Origin: CAZGXI01 sp964529715
GTDB lineage: Bacteria > Chloroflexota > Anaerolineae > Aggregatilineales > Ch27
Length of the DNA: 64,000 nt
Assembly: GCA_964529715.1 (NCBI GenBank)
Contig: CAZGXI010000007.1
Span: 89,437 to 153,436, forward strand
Direction of reading: 5' to 3'
In this document: positions 48,107 to 56,723 of the stretch, piece by piece
How the letters are laid out: every line of letters starts with the position of its first letter
Numbering within the stretch: the stretch's first letter is position 1
The notes under the pieces: generated by a model
Seen by the model: only the letters and a program-made list of their open reading frames with translations
The model's database searches: none
What the model was told of the DNA's origin: nothing
Program-made: the position numbers and the translations under genes

Positions 48107-48134
48107 ATTATAGTCTGAATTGCTACTGTGTCTG
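48107..48134 (-). promoter_or_regulatory. Promoter of the LON-domain gene
   Basis: Minus-strand CAGACA (48129-48134), 16-base spacer, perfect TATAAT (48107-48112), giving a leader of about 18 bases. Confidence 0.6.
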
Positions 48135-48210
48135 CTTAGTATTGGCTGAAAATCGGCTTCTGCTGGGCAGACGCCGGGCTGACCGTTCGCTGACAGCCCG
48201 GCCTGACACC

Positions 48211-48240
48211 TTGATCTCCCCGTAACGGACGTGCTACAGT
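48211..48240 (+). promoter_or_regulatory. Candidate promoter of the P-type ATPase gene
   Basis: TTGATC (48211-48216), 18-base spacer, TACAGT (48235-48240). An AT-rich stretch with CTTTTTAT-C-ATAAAAAAG follows at about 48263-48281 in the leader. Confidence 0.35.
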
Positions 48241-48312
48241 ACGCATCAAAAACAATAAAGTTGCTTTTTATCATAAAAAAGATGTCAGCATCACCATCAG
48301 GAGTAAAGACGC

Positions 48313-51099
48313 ATGGTTCAACCGTCAGGACACCAACTTTCCCCCTGGCATACCCTGGAAGCGGAGGAGGTTTTGCGCCGCTTACAGGTCAACCCGGACA
48401 TCGGTTTGCGTGGCGAGGAGGTCAGACAACGCCAGCAGACTTACGGCCCGAATGAGCTGGTCGAGCGGGGACTGAAAAACCCGCTGTTGATCCTGTGGGA
48501 ACAAATCACCAACCCGCTGGTCTTGCTGCTCATCGCCGCTGCCATCATCTCCGCATTTCTGGGCAAAGCAGACAGTGTCATTGCCATTATGGCTATCGTG
48601 GTTCTGAACGCCCTGCTGGGGTTGGTGCAGGAATACAGGGCAGAAAAAGCGATGGCCGCGCTTAAGAAGATGGCCGCGCCTGCCGTGCGTGTCCGCCGCG
48701 ACGGGCAGGTCCAGGACGTTCCCGCCCGTGACCTGGTTCCGGGTGATGTGATTTTGCTCGAAGCGGGGAATATCGTGCCCGCCGACGCGCGCCTGCTCGA
48801 ATCGGCCAGCCTGAGCGTGCAAGAAGCCTCCCTGACGGGCGAATCGGTGCCGGTCGATAAATCACCCATTGCACTGGACGACGAAAACCTGCCCCTGGGC
48901 GACCGACGCAACATGGTTTACCTGGGCACCGCAGTGACGTTAGGCCGGGGCAGCGCCGTGATCGTCGAGACGGGCATGAATACCCAACTGGGCCGGATCG
49001 CCGAATTGATCCAGTCCGTCGGCGACGACAAAACCCCGCTCCAGCGGCGTATGGACGAACTAGGCCGTGTGCTGATCGTCGTCGCGCTGGTGGTTACGGC
49101 TATTGCCTTTGTCATCGGTATGCTGACCGGCGAGACCGTTGAAGAAGTGCTGCTGGAAGCCGTAGCGATTGCAGTCGCGGTTGTGCCGGAAGGGCTGCCC
49201 GCCGTTGTGACAGTCGCCCTGGCGCTGGGCGCTCAGCGAATGCTGCGGCGGCGCGCCTTGATCCGCAAACTGCCCGCCGTCGAGACGCTCGGTTCGGTGA
49301 CAGTGATCGCTTCGGACAAAACCGGCACGCTCACCGAAAACCGCATGACGGTGAAGGTGGTCGATGTGGCCGGCCACACCGCCGAACTGACCGAGGCCCT
49401 GCGCGGCGGAATGCCAACCCTGCTGGCTGCCAACGGCCATGCTGCGCCCTCGGATGCCGCACAGGCGCTGTTGCTGGCAGGCAGTGCACTTTGCAACGAC
49501 GCAACCCTGGAATGCATCGAGGAGGAAGATTTCTGCGCGGTGGGCGACCCGACAGAGGGCGCGCTGGTGATCGCCGCAGCCCGCTTCGGCCTGTGGAAAC
49601 CGCATCTGGAGATGTTGTTCCCCCGCGTGGCCGAAGTGCCCTTCTCCTCAGAACGCCGTCGCATGACCACCATTCACCGCATGGAACACGGCGTGTCGGT
49701 GCGCGAAGAAGAACGCTATCTGATGCGCTTCCTCGAAAGCGACCAGGACAAGGGCGAATTTGTGGCCTTCACGAAAGGCGCGGTCGATGGTCTGCTGGAC
49801 GCAAGCACGCACGTCTGGGCCGAGGGGCGCGTTCTGCCGCTAACGGCGGACTGGCGAGAGCGCATCGAGGCATCGAATAACCGGCTGGCGCAGGACGGCC
49901 TGCGCGTACTGGGGGTAGCCTTCCGCCGACTGCCTGCCCTGATGGAAAAGCCTGAGCTGGTGGAACAGGAGCTAATCTTCGTCGGCATGGTCGGCATCAT
50001 CGACCCGCCGCGCCCAGAAGTCAAACAGGCCGTGCTGACCAGTCGAGAGGCAGGCATCCGCCCGGTCATGATCACCGGCGATCATCCGTTGACCGCGTTG
50101 AACATCGCCCGCGAGCTACACATTGCCGGGGAAGATGCCCACGTGCTCACCGGACAGGACTTGAGCCGCATGTCAGCCCAAGAGCTTGCGGATGTTGTCG
50201 AGGATGTGGCAGTCTATGCGCGCGTCTCGCCGGAGCACAAACTGCGCATCGTGCAGGCGCTTCGGCAGCGCGGGCACATTGTCGCCATGACGGGCGACGG
50301 CGTCAACGACGCCCCCGCCCTGCGCCAGAGCGACATCGGTGTGGCGATGGGCATCACCGGCACGGCAGTTTCCAAAGAAGCAGCGGACATGGTGATCCTG
50401 GACGACAACTTCGCCACCATTGTGAGCGCCGTCGAAGAGGGCCGGACGATCTACGACAATGTGCGGCGCTTCGTCAAGTATCTGCTCGCCAGCAACACGG
50501 GCGAACTGTTCGTACTGCTGAGCACGCAGTTGGTGCAGGGGATGATGCTGCCGCTGACCACACTGCAAATCCTGTGGATGAACCTGATCACCGACGGCAT
50601 TCCCGCCCTGGCGCTGGGCGTCGAAAAAGCTGAGCCGGGCGGCATGAAGCGCCCGCCTCACGCGCCAAAGGAGAGCATCTTCGGGCGTGGCCTGGGGCGG
50701 CATATCCTGCTGATTGGACTGCTGCTCGGACTGAGCGGCCTGGGGCTGGGTTACTGGGCATTCAGCAACGACCTGCGAGCAGCCAACGGCGCGCCGGCCT
50801 GGAATACCATGCTGTTTCTTTTCCTGGCTTTGGCGCAGATGGGCCATGCGCTTGGGGTGCGGTCGCACCGCGAGTCGCTATTCCAGATGAATCTGCTCGG
50901 CAATCCATTCCTGCTGGGCGCGGTTGTGGTAACGGTGCTATTGCAGCTCGGCGCGATTTACCTGCCATTTTTCAACAACCTGTTCAAGACCAACCCCTTG
51001 ACCCTGGAGCAACTCGTCGTGTGCTTTGCCGTGAGCACGGTGGTCTTTTTGGGGGCGGAACTGGAGAAACTGCTCATCCGACGTGGAGTTCTGAATTAA
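48313..51099 (+). CDS. Calcium-type cation P-ATPase (P2A/P2B)
   Basis: This is a cation-export ATPase of the SERCA/PMR1 class. The 928 residues start with the cation-ATPase N-terminal domain (SPWHTLEAEEVLRRLQ), followed by LTGESVPVDK (174-183), transmembrane motif VAVVPEGLPA, phosphorylated Asp335 in SDKTGTLTEN, FTKGA in the nucleotide domain, MITGDHPLTA, and GDGVNDAP (661-668). Ten transmembrane helices are expected; MNLITDGIPALALG in helix 6 carries the N-x-x-x-D of Ca2+ pumps. ATG 48313 follows CAGGAG. It may be cotranscribed with htpX 82 bases downstream. A Mn2+ or Na+ substrate is not excluded. Confidence 0.93.
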   Translation: MVQPSGHQLSPWHTLEAEEVLRRLQVNPDIGLRGEEVRQRQQTYGPNELVERGLKNPLLILWEQITNPLVLLLIAAAIISAFLGKADSVIAIMAIVVLNALLGLVQEYRAEKAMAALKKMAAPAVRVRRDGQVQDVPARDLVPGDVILLEAGNIVPADARLLESASLSVQEASLTGESVPVDKSPIALDDENLPLGDRRNMVYLGTAVTLGRGSAVIVETGMNTQLGRIAELIQSVGDDKTPLQRRMDELGRVLIVVALVVTAIAFVIGMLTGETVEEVLLEAVAIAVAVVPEGLPAVVTVALALGAQRMLRRRALIRKLPAVETLGSVTVIASDKTGTLTENRMTVKVVDVAGHTAELTEALRGGMPTLLAANGHAAPSDAAQALLLAGSALCNDATLECIEEEDFCAVGDPTEGALVIAAARFGLWKPHLEMLFPRVAEVPFSSERRRMTTIHRMEHGVSVREEERYLMRFLESDQDKGEFVAFTKGAVDGLLDASTHVWAEGRVLPLTADWRERIEASNNRLAQDGLRVLGVAFRRLPALMEKPELVEQELIFVGMVGIIDPPRPEVKQAVLTSREAGIRPVMITGDHPLTALNIARELHIAGEDAHVLTGQDLSRMSAQELADVVEDVAVYARVSPEHKLRIVQALRQRGHIVAMTGDGVNDAPALRQSDIGVAMGITGTAVSKEAADMVILDDNFATIVSAVEEGRTIYDNVRRFVKYLLASNTGELFVLLSTQLVQGMMLPLTTLQILWMNLITDGIPALALGVEKAEPGGMKRPPHAPKESIFGRGLGRHILLIGLLLGLSGLGLGYWAFSNDLRAANGAPAWNTMLFLFLALAQMGHALGVRSHRESLFQMNLLGNPFLLGAVVVTVLLQLGAIYLPFFNNLFKTNPLTLEQLVVCFAVSTVVFLGAELEKLLIRRGVLN

Positions 51100-51181
51100 C
51101 GCATTTCTTATGTGGGTATGGTAACGTGGGCGTGAGCTGTGGAGGAATATGTGGTGAAACGACTGTGGAGGTAGTGGAACG

Positions 51182-52063
51182 ATGCAAACCTGGAATACCC
51201 TAAAAACAACACTGCTGCTGGCGGCGCTTACAGGCCTGTTCTTGCTGATCGGCTGGACTTTCGCCGGGCAGCAGGGGATGCTGTTCGCCTTCGGAGTCGC
51301 CATGCTGATGAACCTCGGCGCGTGGTGGTTCTCCGACAAGATTGCCCTGAGCATGACCGGCGCACGCGAGGTCAGCCCTGTCGAAGCGCCGCAGCTTCAT
51401 CGGATCGTGGAGATGCTGGCGGCGCAGGCGAACCTGCCCAAACCCGCCGTTTACATCATTGACACGCCCATGCCAAATGCCTTTGCCACCGGGCGCGATC
51501 CGCAGCACAGCGCCGTCGCCGTGACGACAGGCATCCTGAACCTGTTGACCCAGGACGAGCTGGCGGGCGTGCTGGCGCACGAACTGGCGCACATCCGCCA
51601 CCGCGACACGCTGATCGCCAGCGTCGCGGCGACCGTCGCCGGAGCAATCACTTACCTGGCGCAGATGGCGCAGTGGGCGTTCCTATTCGGCGGCATGGGT
51701 GGCCGTGATGATGATGAAGGCGCAGGCAGCCTCATCGGTGGTCTGCTGATGATCATCCTGGCGCCGATTGCGGCGGTCCTGATCCAGGCGGCCATCTCGC
51801 GCTCGCGGGAATTCAGCGCCGACGCCGGCGGCGCGCAGATCGCAGGCAACCCGATCCCGCTGGCGCGCGCCCTGGAAAAACTGGAACTGGCCGCGCAGCG
51901 CGTCCCGGTGCAGGTCAATCCAGCCACATCGCACCTGTTCATCGTCAACCCGCTGCATGGCGGGCTGGCCGGGCTGTTCAGCACGCACCCTGACACCGGC
52001 GAGCGCGTCCGCCGCCTGCTGGCGATGGCAAATGCAGGGCTGGATCAACTGCTGACGGTTTAA
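51182..52063 (+). CDS. htpX: Membrane zinc metalloprotease HtpX
   Basis: HtpX is an M48-family protease that, with FtsH, clears misfolded membrane proteins. The 293 residues show two N-terminal transmembrane helices (about 8-28, 32-50), the zinc motif HELAHIRHRD with HELAH at 133-137, two further helices (about 145-165, 178-205) and EFSADAGGAQIAG with the third ligand Glu. GGAGGTAGTGGAACG precedes the ATG. A strong hairpin follows the gene. Confidence 0.95.
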   Translation: MQTWNTLKTTLLLAALTGLFLLIGWTFAGQQGMLFAFGVAMLMNLGAWWFSDKIALSMTGAREVSPVEAPQLHRIVEMLAAQANLPKPAVYIIDTPMPNAFATGRDPQHSAVAVTTGILNLLTQDELAGVLAHELAHIRHRDTLIASVAATVAGAITYLAQMAQWAFLFGGMGGRDDDEGAGSLIGGLLMIILAPIAAVLIQAAISRSREFSADAGGAQIAGNPIPLARALEKLELAAQRVPVQVNPATSHLFIVNPLHGGLAGLFSTHPDTGERVRRLLAMANAGLDQLLTV

Positions 52064-52142
52064 CGGTTAATGATGTGAGCAAGGATAGAGAACACGAAAT
52101 GCCTGGTGTTCGGGCCGAGGTCTGGCGACCCTGAGCGCGTTG

Positions 52143-52171
52143 CGGCGGCAGGCGACACTTGCCTGCCGCCG
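52143..52171 (+). terminator. Terminator hairpin of htpX
   Basis: CGGCGGCAGGC (52143-52153) pairs perfectly with GCCTGCCGCCG (52161-52171), 7-base loop, followed by GCTGGTTTG. It is 80 bases after the htpX stop. Confidence 0.6.
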
Positions 52172-52245
52172 GCTGGTTTGCCGCGATCTTCGGTAAGACG
52201 CACAAACAGGCGCTTATTCATCCCCCCTCAAGTCAAACATCACTG

Positions 52246-52271
52246 TATACTGAAATAAACTCTGCTATAGT
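52246..52271 (+). promoter_or_regulatory. Two candidate -10 boxes for the acyl-CoA synthetase-GNAT gene
   Basis: TATACT (52246-52251) and an extended TGC-TATAGT (52266-52271), 65-90 bases before the start codon. Neither has a clear -35. Confidence 0.4.
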
Positions 52272-52336
52272 CTTTTCTGTTTGTGTCTCTCGTTGGAGAC
52301 AGGCGCTTTGGCATGGCAATTTGAAGAAGGAGTCCC

Positions 52337-55081
52337 ATGAACAAGCCTTCAGCACCTACTTCCGAGGCGGTTTATGACGCCGCCCCGGTGGAACGTAAGG
52401 CGCTCGACATGCTCTTTTCCCCTAAGAGTGTCGCCGTTATCGGAGCGACAGAAAAAGAAGGCAGCGTCGGGCGCACCATTTTGTGGAATCTGATCAGCAA
52501 TCCCTTCGGTGGAACTGTTTTCCCCGTCAACCCCAAGCGATCTAGCATTCTCGGCATCAAGGCTTATCCGACTATCGCCGCTGTACCGGAAAAGGTCGAT
52601 CTGGCCGTTATCGTCACCCCTGCTCCTACCATTCCTGGCATCATCCGCGAGTGTGTGGCAGTGGGTATCAAGAGCGCCATCGTGATTTCTGCCGGTTTTA
52701 AGGAAATCGGTCCGCAAGGGGCAGAACTGGAACGGCAACTTTTGGAAGAGGCGCGCAAAGGACAGATGCGCGTCATCGGCCCCAACTGCCTGGGCTTGAT
52801 GGCCCCCCTGAGCGGCCTGAACGCCACCTTCGCCAGCGCGATGGCCCGACCCGGCAACGTGGGCTTCATCAGCCAGAGCGGTGCGCTGTGCACAGCCGTG
52901 CTTGACTGGAGCTTCCAGGAGAACGTGGGCTTCAGCGCGTTCATTTCCATTGGCTCGATGCTCGACGTGGGTTGGGGCGACCTGATCTACTATCTGGGCG
53001 ACGATCCCAACACGCACAGCATTGTTATCTACATGGAATCCATTGGCGATGCGCGCACGTTTCTGTCTGCTGCGCGCGAAGTGGCTCTGACCAAGCCGAT
53101 CATCGTCATTAAGGCGGGCCGTACCGAAGCCGCCGCCAAAGCTGCCGCCTCCCATACCGGCTCGCTGACCGGCAGCGACGAGGTGCTGGATGCCGCTTTC
53201 CGTCGTTGCGGTGTCCTGCGCGTCAACAGCATCGGCGAGTTGTTTTACATGGCCGAAGTGCTCGCCAAACAGCCGCGTCCGAAGGGGCCGCACCTGACCA
53301 TTGTGACCAACGCTGGCGGCCCTGGCGTGTTGGCAACTGACGCTCTGGTAACGGGCGGGGGAGAGCTGGCCGAGATTTCGCCAGAGACGATGGAAATCTT
53401 CAACAGCTTCCTGCCCTCAACCTGGAGCCACAACAACCCGATTGACATTATCGGTGACGCTGACCCGCAGCGGTATGCCAAAGCCCTGGAAGTCGCTGCT
53501 GCCGATCCCAATAGCGACGGCCTGCTGGTCATCCTCACCCCACAGGCAATGACCGATCCAACCCAGACCGCCGAATATCTGAAGCCCTACGCCAACCTCG
53601 GCGACAAACCCGTGCTGGCAAGCTGGATGGGCGGAGCCGACATCGAAGCCGGCGAGCGCATCCTCAACCGTGTAGGCATTCCCACCTTCGAGTTCCCAGA
53701 TACCGCTGCGCGCGTCTTCAATTACATGTGGCGTTACAGCTACAACCTGCGCGGCCTCTACGAAACCCCGTCTCTGCCGGGCGCGGAGGATGTGGATGCG
53801 CCTGATCGCGCTCTGGCTGAGCGGGTCATCGCCACAGCGCGCGCCGAGGGCCGTACCATCCTCACCGAATTCGAGTCCAAAGAGATCTTCGCCGCTTACC
53901 ACATCCCAACGGTCGTCACGCGAATTGCGCCTACCGAAGATGAAGCCGTCAGGTTTGCCGAAGAACTGGGCTATCCGGTGGTCCTCAAGTTGCATTCCGA
54001 AACGATCACGCACAAAACCGACGTGGGCGGCGTGCAGTTAAATCTGACCGATGAAGAGGATGTGCGCCGCGCCTACAACAAGATCAAAACCTCGGTCAGC
54101 GAGAAGGTTGGCGCACAACACTTCCAGGGCGTGACCGTCCAGCAGATGATTAAACTCGACGGCTATGAGCTGATCATCGGCAGCAGCCTCGATCCGCAGT
54201 TCGGTCCGGTGCTGTTGTTCGGCACGGGCGGGCAGTTGGTGGAAGTCTTCAAGGACCGCGCACTGGCTCTGCCGCCGCTCAATACCACCCTGGCCCGGCG
54301 CATGATGGAACAGACCCGCATCTTCAAGGCACTCCAGGGAGTGCGTGGGCGCAAGCCGGTAGACTTGGACGAGCTGGCCTTGCTGATGGTACGCTTCAGC
54401 CAGCTTGTCGTGGAACAGCGGTGGATCAAGGAAATCGACATTAACCCCCTGCTGGCCTCGCCAGACCGCCTGATCGCGTTGGACGCCCGGATCGTGCTGC
54501 ACGGCCCCGAAATGACGGAAGACAAACTGCCCAAACCCGCCATTCGCCCCTACCCGATCCAGTACGTCCGGCCCTGGACAAGCAAAGACGGCAGGCAGCT
54601 TATAATTCGTCCGATTCGGCCAGAAGATGAGCCGCTGCTGGTCAAATTTCACGAGAAGCTATCGGACCGGAGTGTATATCTGCGCTACCGCCAGCCGCTT
54701 CAGCTCAGCCAGCGCGTGGCGCATGAACGGCTGTCGCGCATCTGCTTCGTCGATTACGACCGCGAGATGGCATTGGTCGCCGAATGCAACGAGCCGGCGT
54801 GTCACGAGCGGCAGATCGTGGCTGCTGGACGGCTGGCAAAGATGCATAGCGTCAATGAGGCTGAGTTCACCATCATCGTGGCGGATGAGTTCCAGCGGCA
54901 AGGTGTAGGCAAGGAAATGCTCAACCGCCTGATGGAAATGGGACGCGACGAAAGGCTGGACCGCATCTTCGGCTATGTTTCCAAAGAGAACGAAGACATG
55001 CAACGCCTCTGCCTGCGCTTGGGCTTCCAGATAATGCCCTCCGCTGACGAAAAGTTGCTGCGGGTGGTGATGGAACTATAG
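52337..55081 (+). CDS. ADP-forming acyl-CoA synthetase fused to a GNAT acetyltransferase (PatZ-like architecture)
   Basis: The 914 residues carry a CoA-binding domain (FSPKSVAVIGATEKEGSVGR), a succinyl-CoA-ligase-like domain (GFISQSGALCTAVLDW), an ATP-grasp domain (about 500-720; GYPVVLKLHSETITHKTDVG) and a C-terminal GNAT domain (about 755-914; DEFQRQGVGKEMLNRL). This order is that of the Pat/YfiQ protein lysine acetyltransferases. In ADP-forming acetyl-CoA synthetases a His in the segment SHTGSL is phosphorylated; it is kept here as His273, whereas I recall that Salmonella Pat has lost it. The protein may therefore be an active synthetase with an attached acetyltransferase. GAAGAAGGAG precedes ATG 52337, and a strong terminator follows. 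Confidence 0.9.
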   Translation: MNKPSAPTSEAVYDAAPVERKALDMLFSPKSVAVIGATEKEGSVGRTILWNLISNPFGGTVFPVNPKRSSILGIKAYPTIAAVPEKVDLAVIVTPAPTIPGIIRECVAVGIKSAIVISAGFKEIGPQGAELERQLLEEARKGQMRVIGPNCLGLMAPLSGLNATFASAMARPGNVGFISQSGALCTAVLDWSFQENVGFSAFISIGSMLDVGWGDLIYYLGDDPNTHSIVIYMESIGDARTFLSAAREVALTKPIIVIKAGRTEAAAKAAASHTGSLTGSDEVLDAAFRRCGVLRVNSIGELFYMAEVLAKQPRPKGPHLTIVTNAGGPGVLATDALVTGGGELAEISPETMEIFNSFLPSTWSHNNPIDIIGDADPQRYAKALEVAAADPNSDGLLVILTPQAMTDPTQTAEYLKPYANLGDKPVLASWMGGADIEAGERILNRVGIPTFEFPDTAARVFNYMWRYSYNLRGLYETPSLPGAEDVDAPDRALAERVIATARAEGRTILTEFESKEIFAAYHIPTVVTRIAPTEDEAVRFAEELGYPVVLKLHSETITHKTDVGGVQLNLTDEEDVRRAYNKIKTSVSEKVGAQHFQGVTVQQMIKLDGYELIIGSSLDPQFGPVLLFGTGGQLVEVFKDRALALPPLNTTLARRMMEQTRIFKALQGVRGRKPVDLDELALLMVRFSQLVVEQRWIKEIDINPLLASPDRLIALDARIVLHGPEMTEDKLPKPAIRPYPIQYVRPWTSKDGRQLIIRPIRPEDEPLLVKFHEKLSDRSVYLRYRQPLQLSQRVAHERLSRICFVDYDREMALVAECNEPACHERQIVAAGRLAKMHSVNEAEFTIIVADEFQRQGVGKEMLNRLMEMGRDERLDRIFGYVSKENEDMQRLCLRLGFQIMPSADEKLLRVVMEL

Positions 55082-55113
55082 CTCCCAGACGGCATCCCTG
55101 TTGATCCCTCTTG

Positions 55114-55148
55114 CAGGGGCGCGTTCAATGCGCCCCTGTTGTTTTTAT
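55114..55148 (+). terminator. Intrinsic terminator after the acyl-CoA synthetase-GNAT gene
   Basis: CAGGGGCGC (55114-55122) pairs with GCGCCCCTG (55130-55138) around a 7-base loop, followed by TTGTTTTTATC. Confidence 0.9.
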
Positions 55149-55168
55149 CACACCTGCCGACATTTTTC

Positions 55169-55177
55169 TGTTACACT
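55169..55177 (+). promoter_or_regulatory. Extended -10 for the purA-like gene
   Basis: TGT directly before TACACT (55172-55177), 40 bases before the start codon. No -35. Confidence 0.4.
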
Positions 55178-55216
55178 GAATCGGATACCTTCACCAGACA
55201 TCAAGCGAGGGCCACC

Positions 55217-56677
55217 ATGATCGACGATAGTCAACTATGGCAGGAAATTTACGAACAAGACAGGCTGTACGCCCTGGATCGTCGGCTGCCCGAAAACCCG
55301 CTCATCGCCGTGGCGGCGGGCGTCCGCAAGAACAGCATCGCCGTTGAAGGTGGCGCGTTCGGAGATGAAGGCAAAGGCAAGATCGTGGACGAGCTTTGCA
55401 GCCAGTTTGCCCGTCGCTTCGGAGCGTTGATCGTCTATCGCTGGAACGGTGGGGCCAACGCCGGACATACCATTGAATTCACGGGCAAACGCCTCGCCCT
55501 GCACCAGCTTCCCTCCGGTGCGCTCACGCCCGGCGCAACGGTGATCCTGGGCAAGGGTATGGTTGTCCATCCTGGCGACGTGGTGGCCGAAATACGCGAG
55601 GTGGAGCGCATCACCGGGCAGGCACTCCCAGCGCGGCTGCTCATCGACGCAATGGCCGTCCTCGCCCTAGACACCCACCGCGCCTTTGAAGCCTGTCTCA
55701 AAGGCTGGGAAAGCGGCGGCGCAGGCGCGACCGGGCGCGGCATCTCTCCTGCTTACGCCGACGTGCTGTTACGTCATCCCATGCGCGCCGATGACCTGAA
55801 GGCGGCAGATTGGCAAGACAGGCTGGGGAGACACTATGACCTGTACGCAGCGTTGATCGGCGGGTTAGGGGAGCAACTGGCCGAAATCCAGGTTCCTTCG
55901 CTGGAAGGTAAGTACCCCGTCGGTGCGAAGACGACATTTCTGGAACGTCTGGCGGCGCAGCGAGACGCGCTACTCCCTTACCTTCAAGATGTACACCAAA
56001 TGGTTTTTGACGCCTGGAATAACTCAGAAATCCCCTTCGTCTTCGAGGGTGCGCAGGCGGTGGGCCTCGATCCGCGCTTCGGCGTCTACCCAGACGTGAC
56101 CGCCTCCGACCCAACTTTCGGCGGTATCCTGCACTCCACCGAAGGGATCGTTCACCCGGCCCAAATTGCGGTCAAGGCAGGTGCGATCAAGGCAACCTAC
56201 ACCTCCAGCGTCGGGACGCGCCGCCTACCGACTCTGATGGATGCCCCCCTGGCGAACCGCATCCGCGAGGACGCGCATGAGTACGGCGCCACGACGCGCC
56301 GCCCGCGCGACATCGCCCATATCGATCTGCCCTGCCTACGCTTCTTCGCCCGCGCCAGCGGCATGACGCACCTCGTGCTGACCCACCTGGACATCGCCTA
56401 TGCCGACACGCCGATCAAGGTCTGCACCCATTACACCGATGAACACGGGCAGGTCGCGCCCTACCGTCCAGACCAGGGTGCCCTGAACCGGGTGACGCCG
56501 CATTACCTGGAACTGCCCTCATGGGACGGCGTGCAGGTGCGGGGACTTAAAACGCTGGAAGAACTGCCGCCGGAAGCCATCAAGTACGTCGCTTTCCTCA
56601 GCCGGGCGCTGGGTGTGACGCCGATCTTCGGCACGACCGGGCCACAGCGTGACGCGATCCTGTCATGGATTCCATGA
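55217..56677 (+). CDS. purA: Divergent adenylosuccinate synthetase-family enzyme
   Basis: PurA joins IMP and aspartate using GTP, the first step from IMP to AMP. The 486 residues exceed the usual 425-440, mainly through a 40-residue N-terminal extension. Core residues are present: GDEGKGKIVD with catalytic Asp50, NAGHT with His84, ATGRGISPAY, and FEGAQ. Several family motifs are altered: the GTP-recognition segment TKLD reads THLD (389-392), the loop usually written VGxGPFPTE reads VGTRRLPT (332-339), and TTGRPRR reads TTRRPRD. It could be a lineage-specific PurA, since purB lies next door, or an enzyme with changed nucleotide donor or substrate. ATG 55217 has GAGGGCC upstream. Confidence 0.8.
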   Translation: MIDDSQLWQEIYEQDRLYALDRRLPENPLIAVAAGVRKNSIAVEGGAFGDEGKGKIVDELCSQFARRFGALIVYRWNGGANAGHTIEFTGKRLALHQLPSGALTPGATVILGKGMVVHPGDVVAEIREVERITGQALPARLLIDAMAVLALDTHRAFEACLKGWESGGAGATGRGISPAYADVLLRHPMRADDLKAADWQDRLGRHYDLYAALIGGLGEQLAEIQVPSLEGKYPVGAKTTFLERLAAQRDALLPYLQDVHQMVFDAWNNSEIPFVFEGAQAVGLDPRFGVYPDVTASDPTFGGILHSTEGIVHPAQIAVKAGAIKATYTSSVGTRRLPTLMDAPLANRIREDAHEYGATTRRPRDIAHIDLPCLRFFARASGMTHLVLTHLDIAYADTPIKVCTHYTDEHGQVAPYRPDQGALNRVTPHYLELPSWDGVQVRGLKTLEELPPEAIKYVAFLSRALGVTPIFGTTGPQRDAILSWIP

Positions 56678-56688
56678 TTCGGGTATAT

Positions 56689-56713
56689 TTTTGCCGGGAG
56701 CACAGCGGCAAAA
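56689..56713. terminator. Bidirectional terminator between purA and purB
   Basis: TTTTGCCG (56689-56696) pairs perfectly with CGGCAAAA (56706-56713), 9-base loop, with T/A runs on both sides suited to termination on both strands. It occupies the 46-base gap between the convergent genes. Confidence 0.75.
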
Positions 56714-56723
56714 TAGGTTCGAC

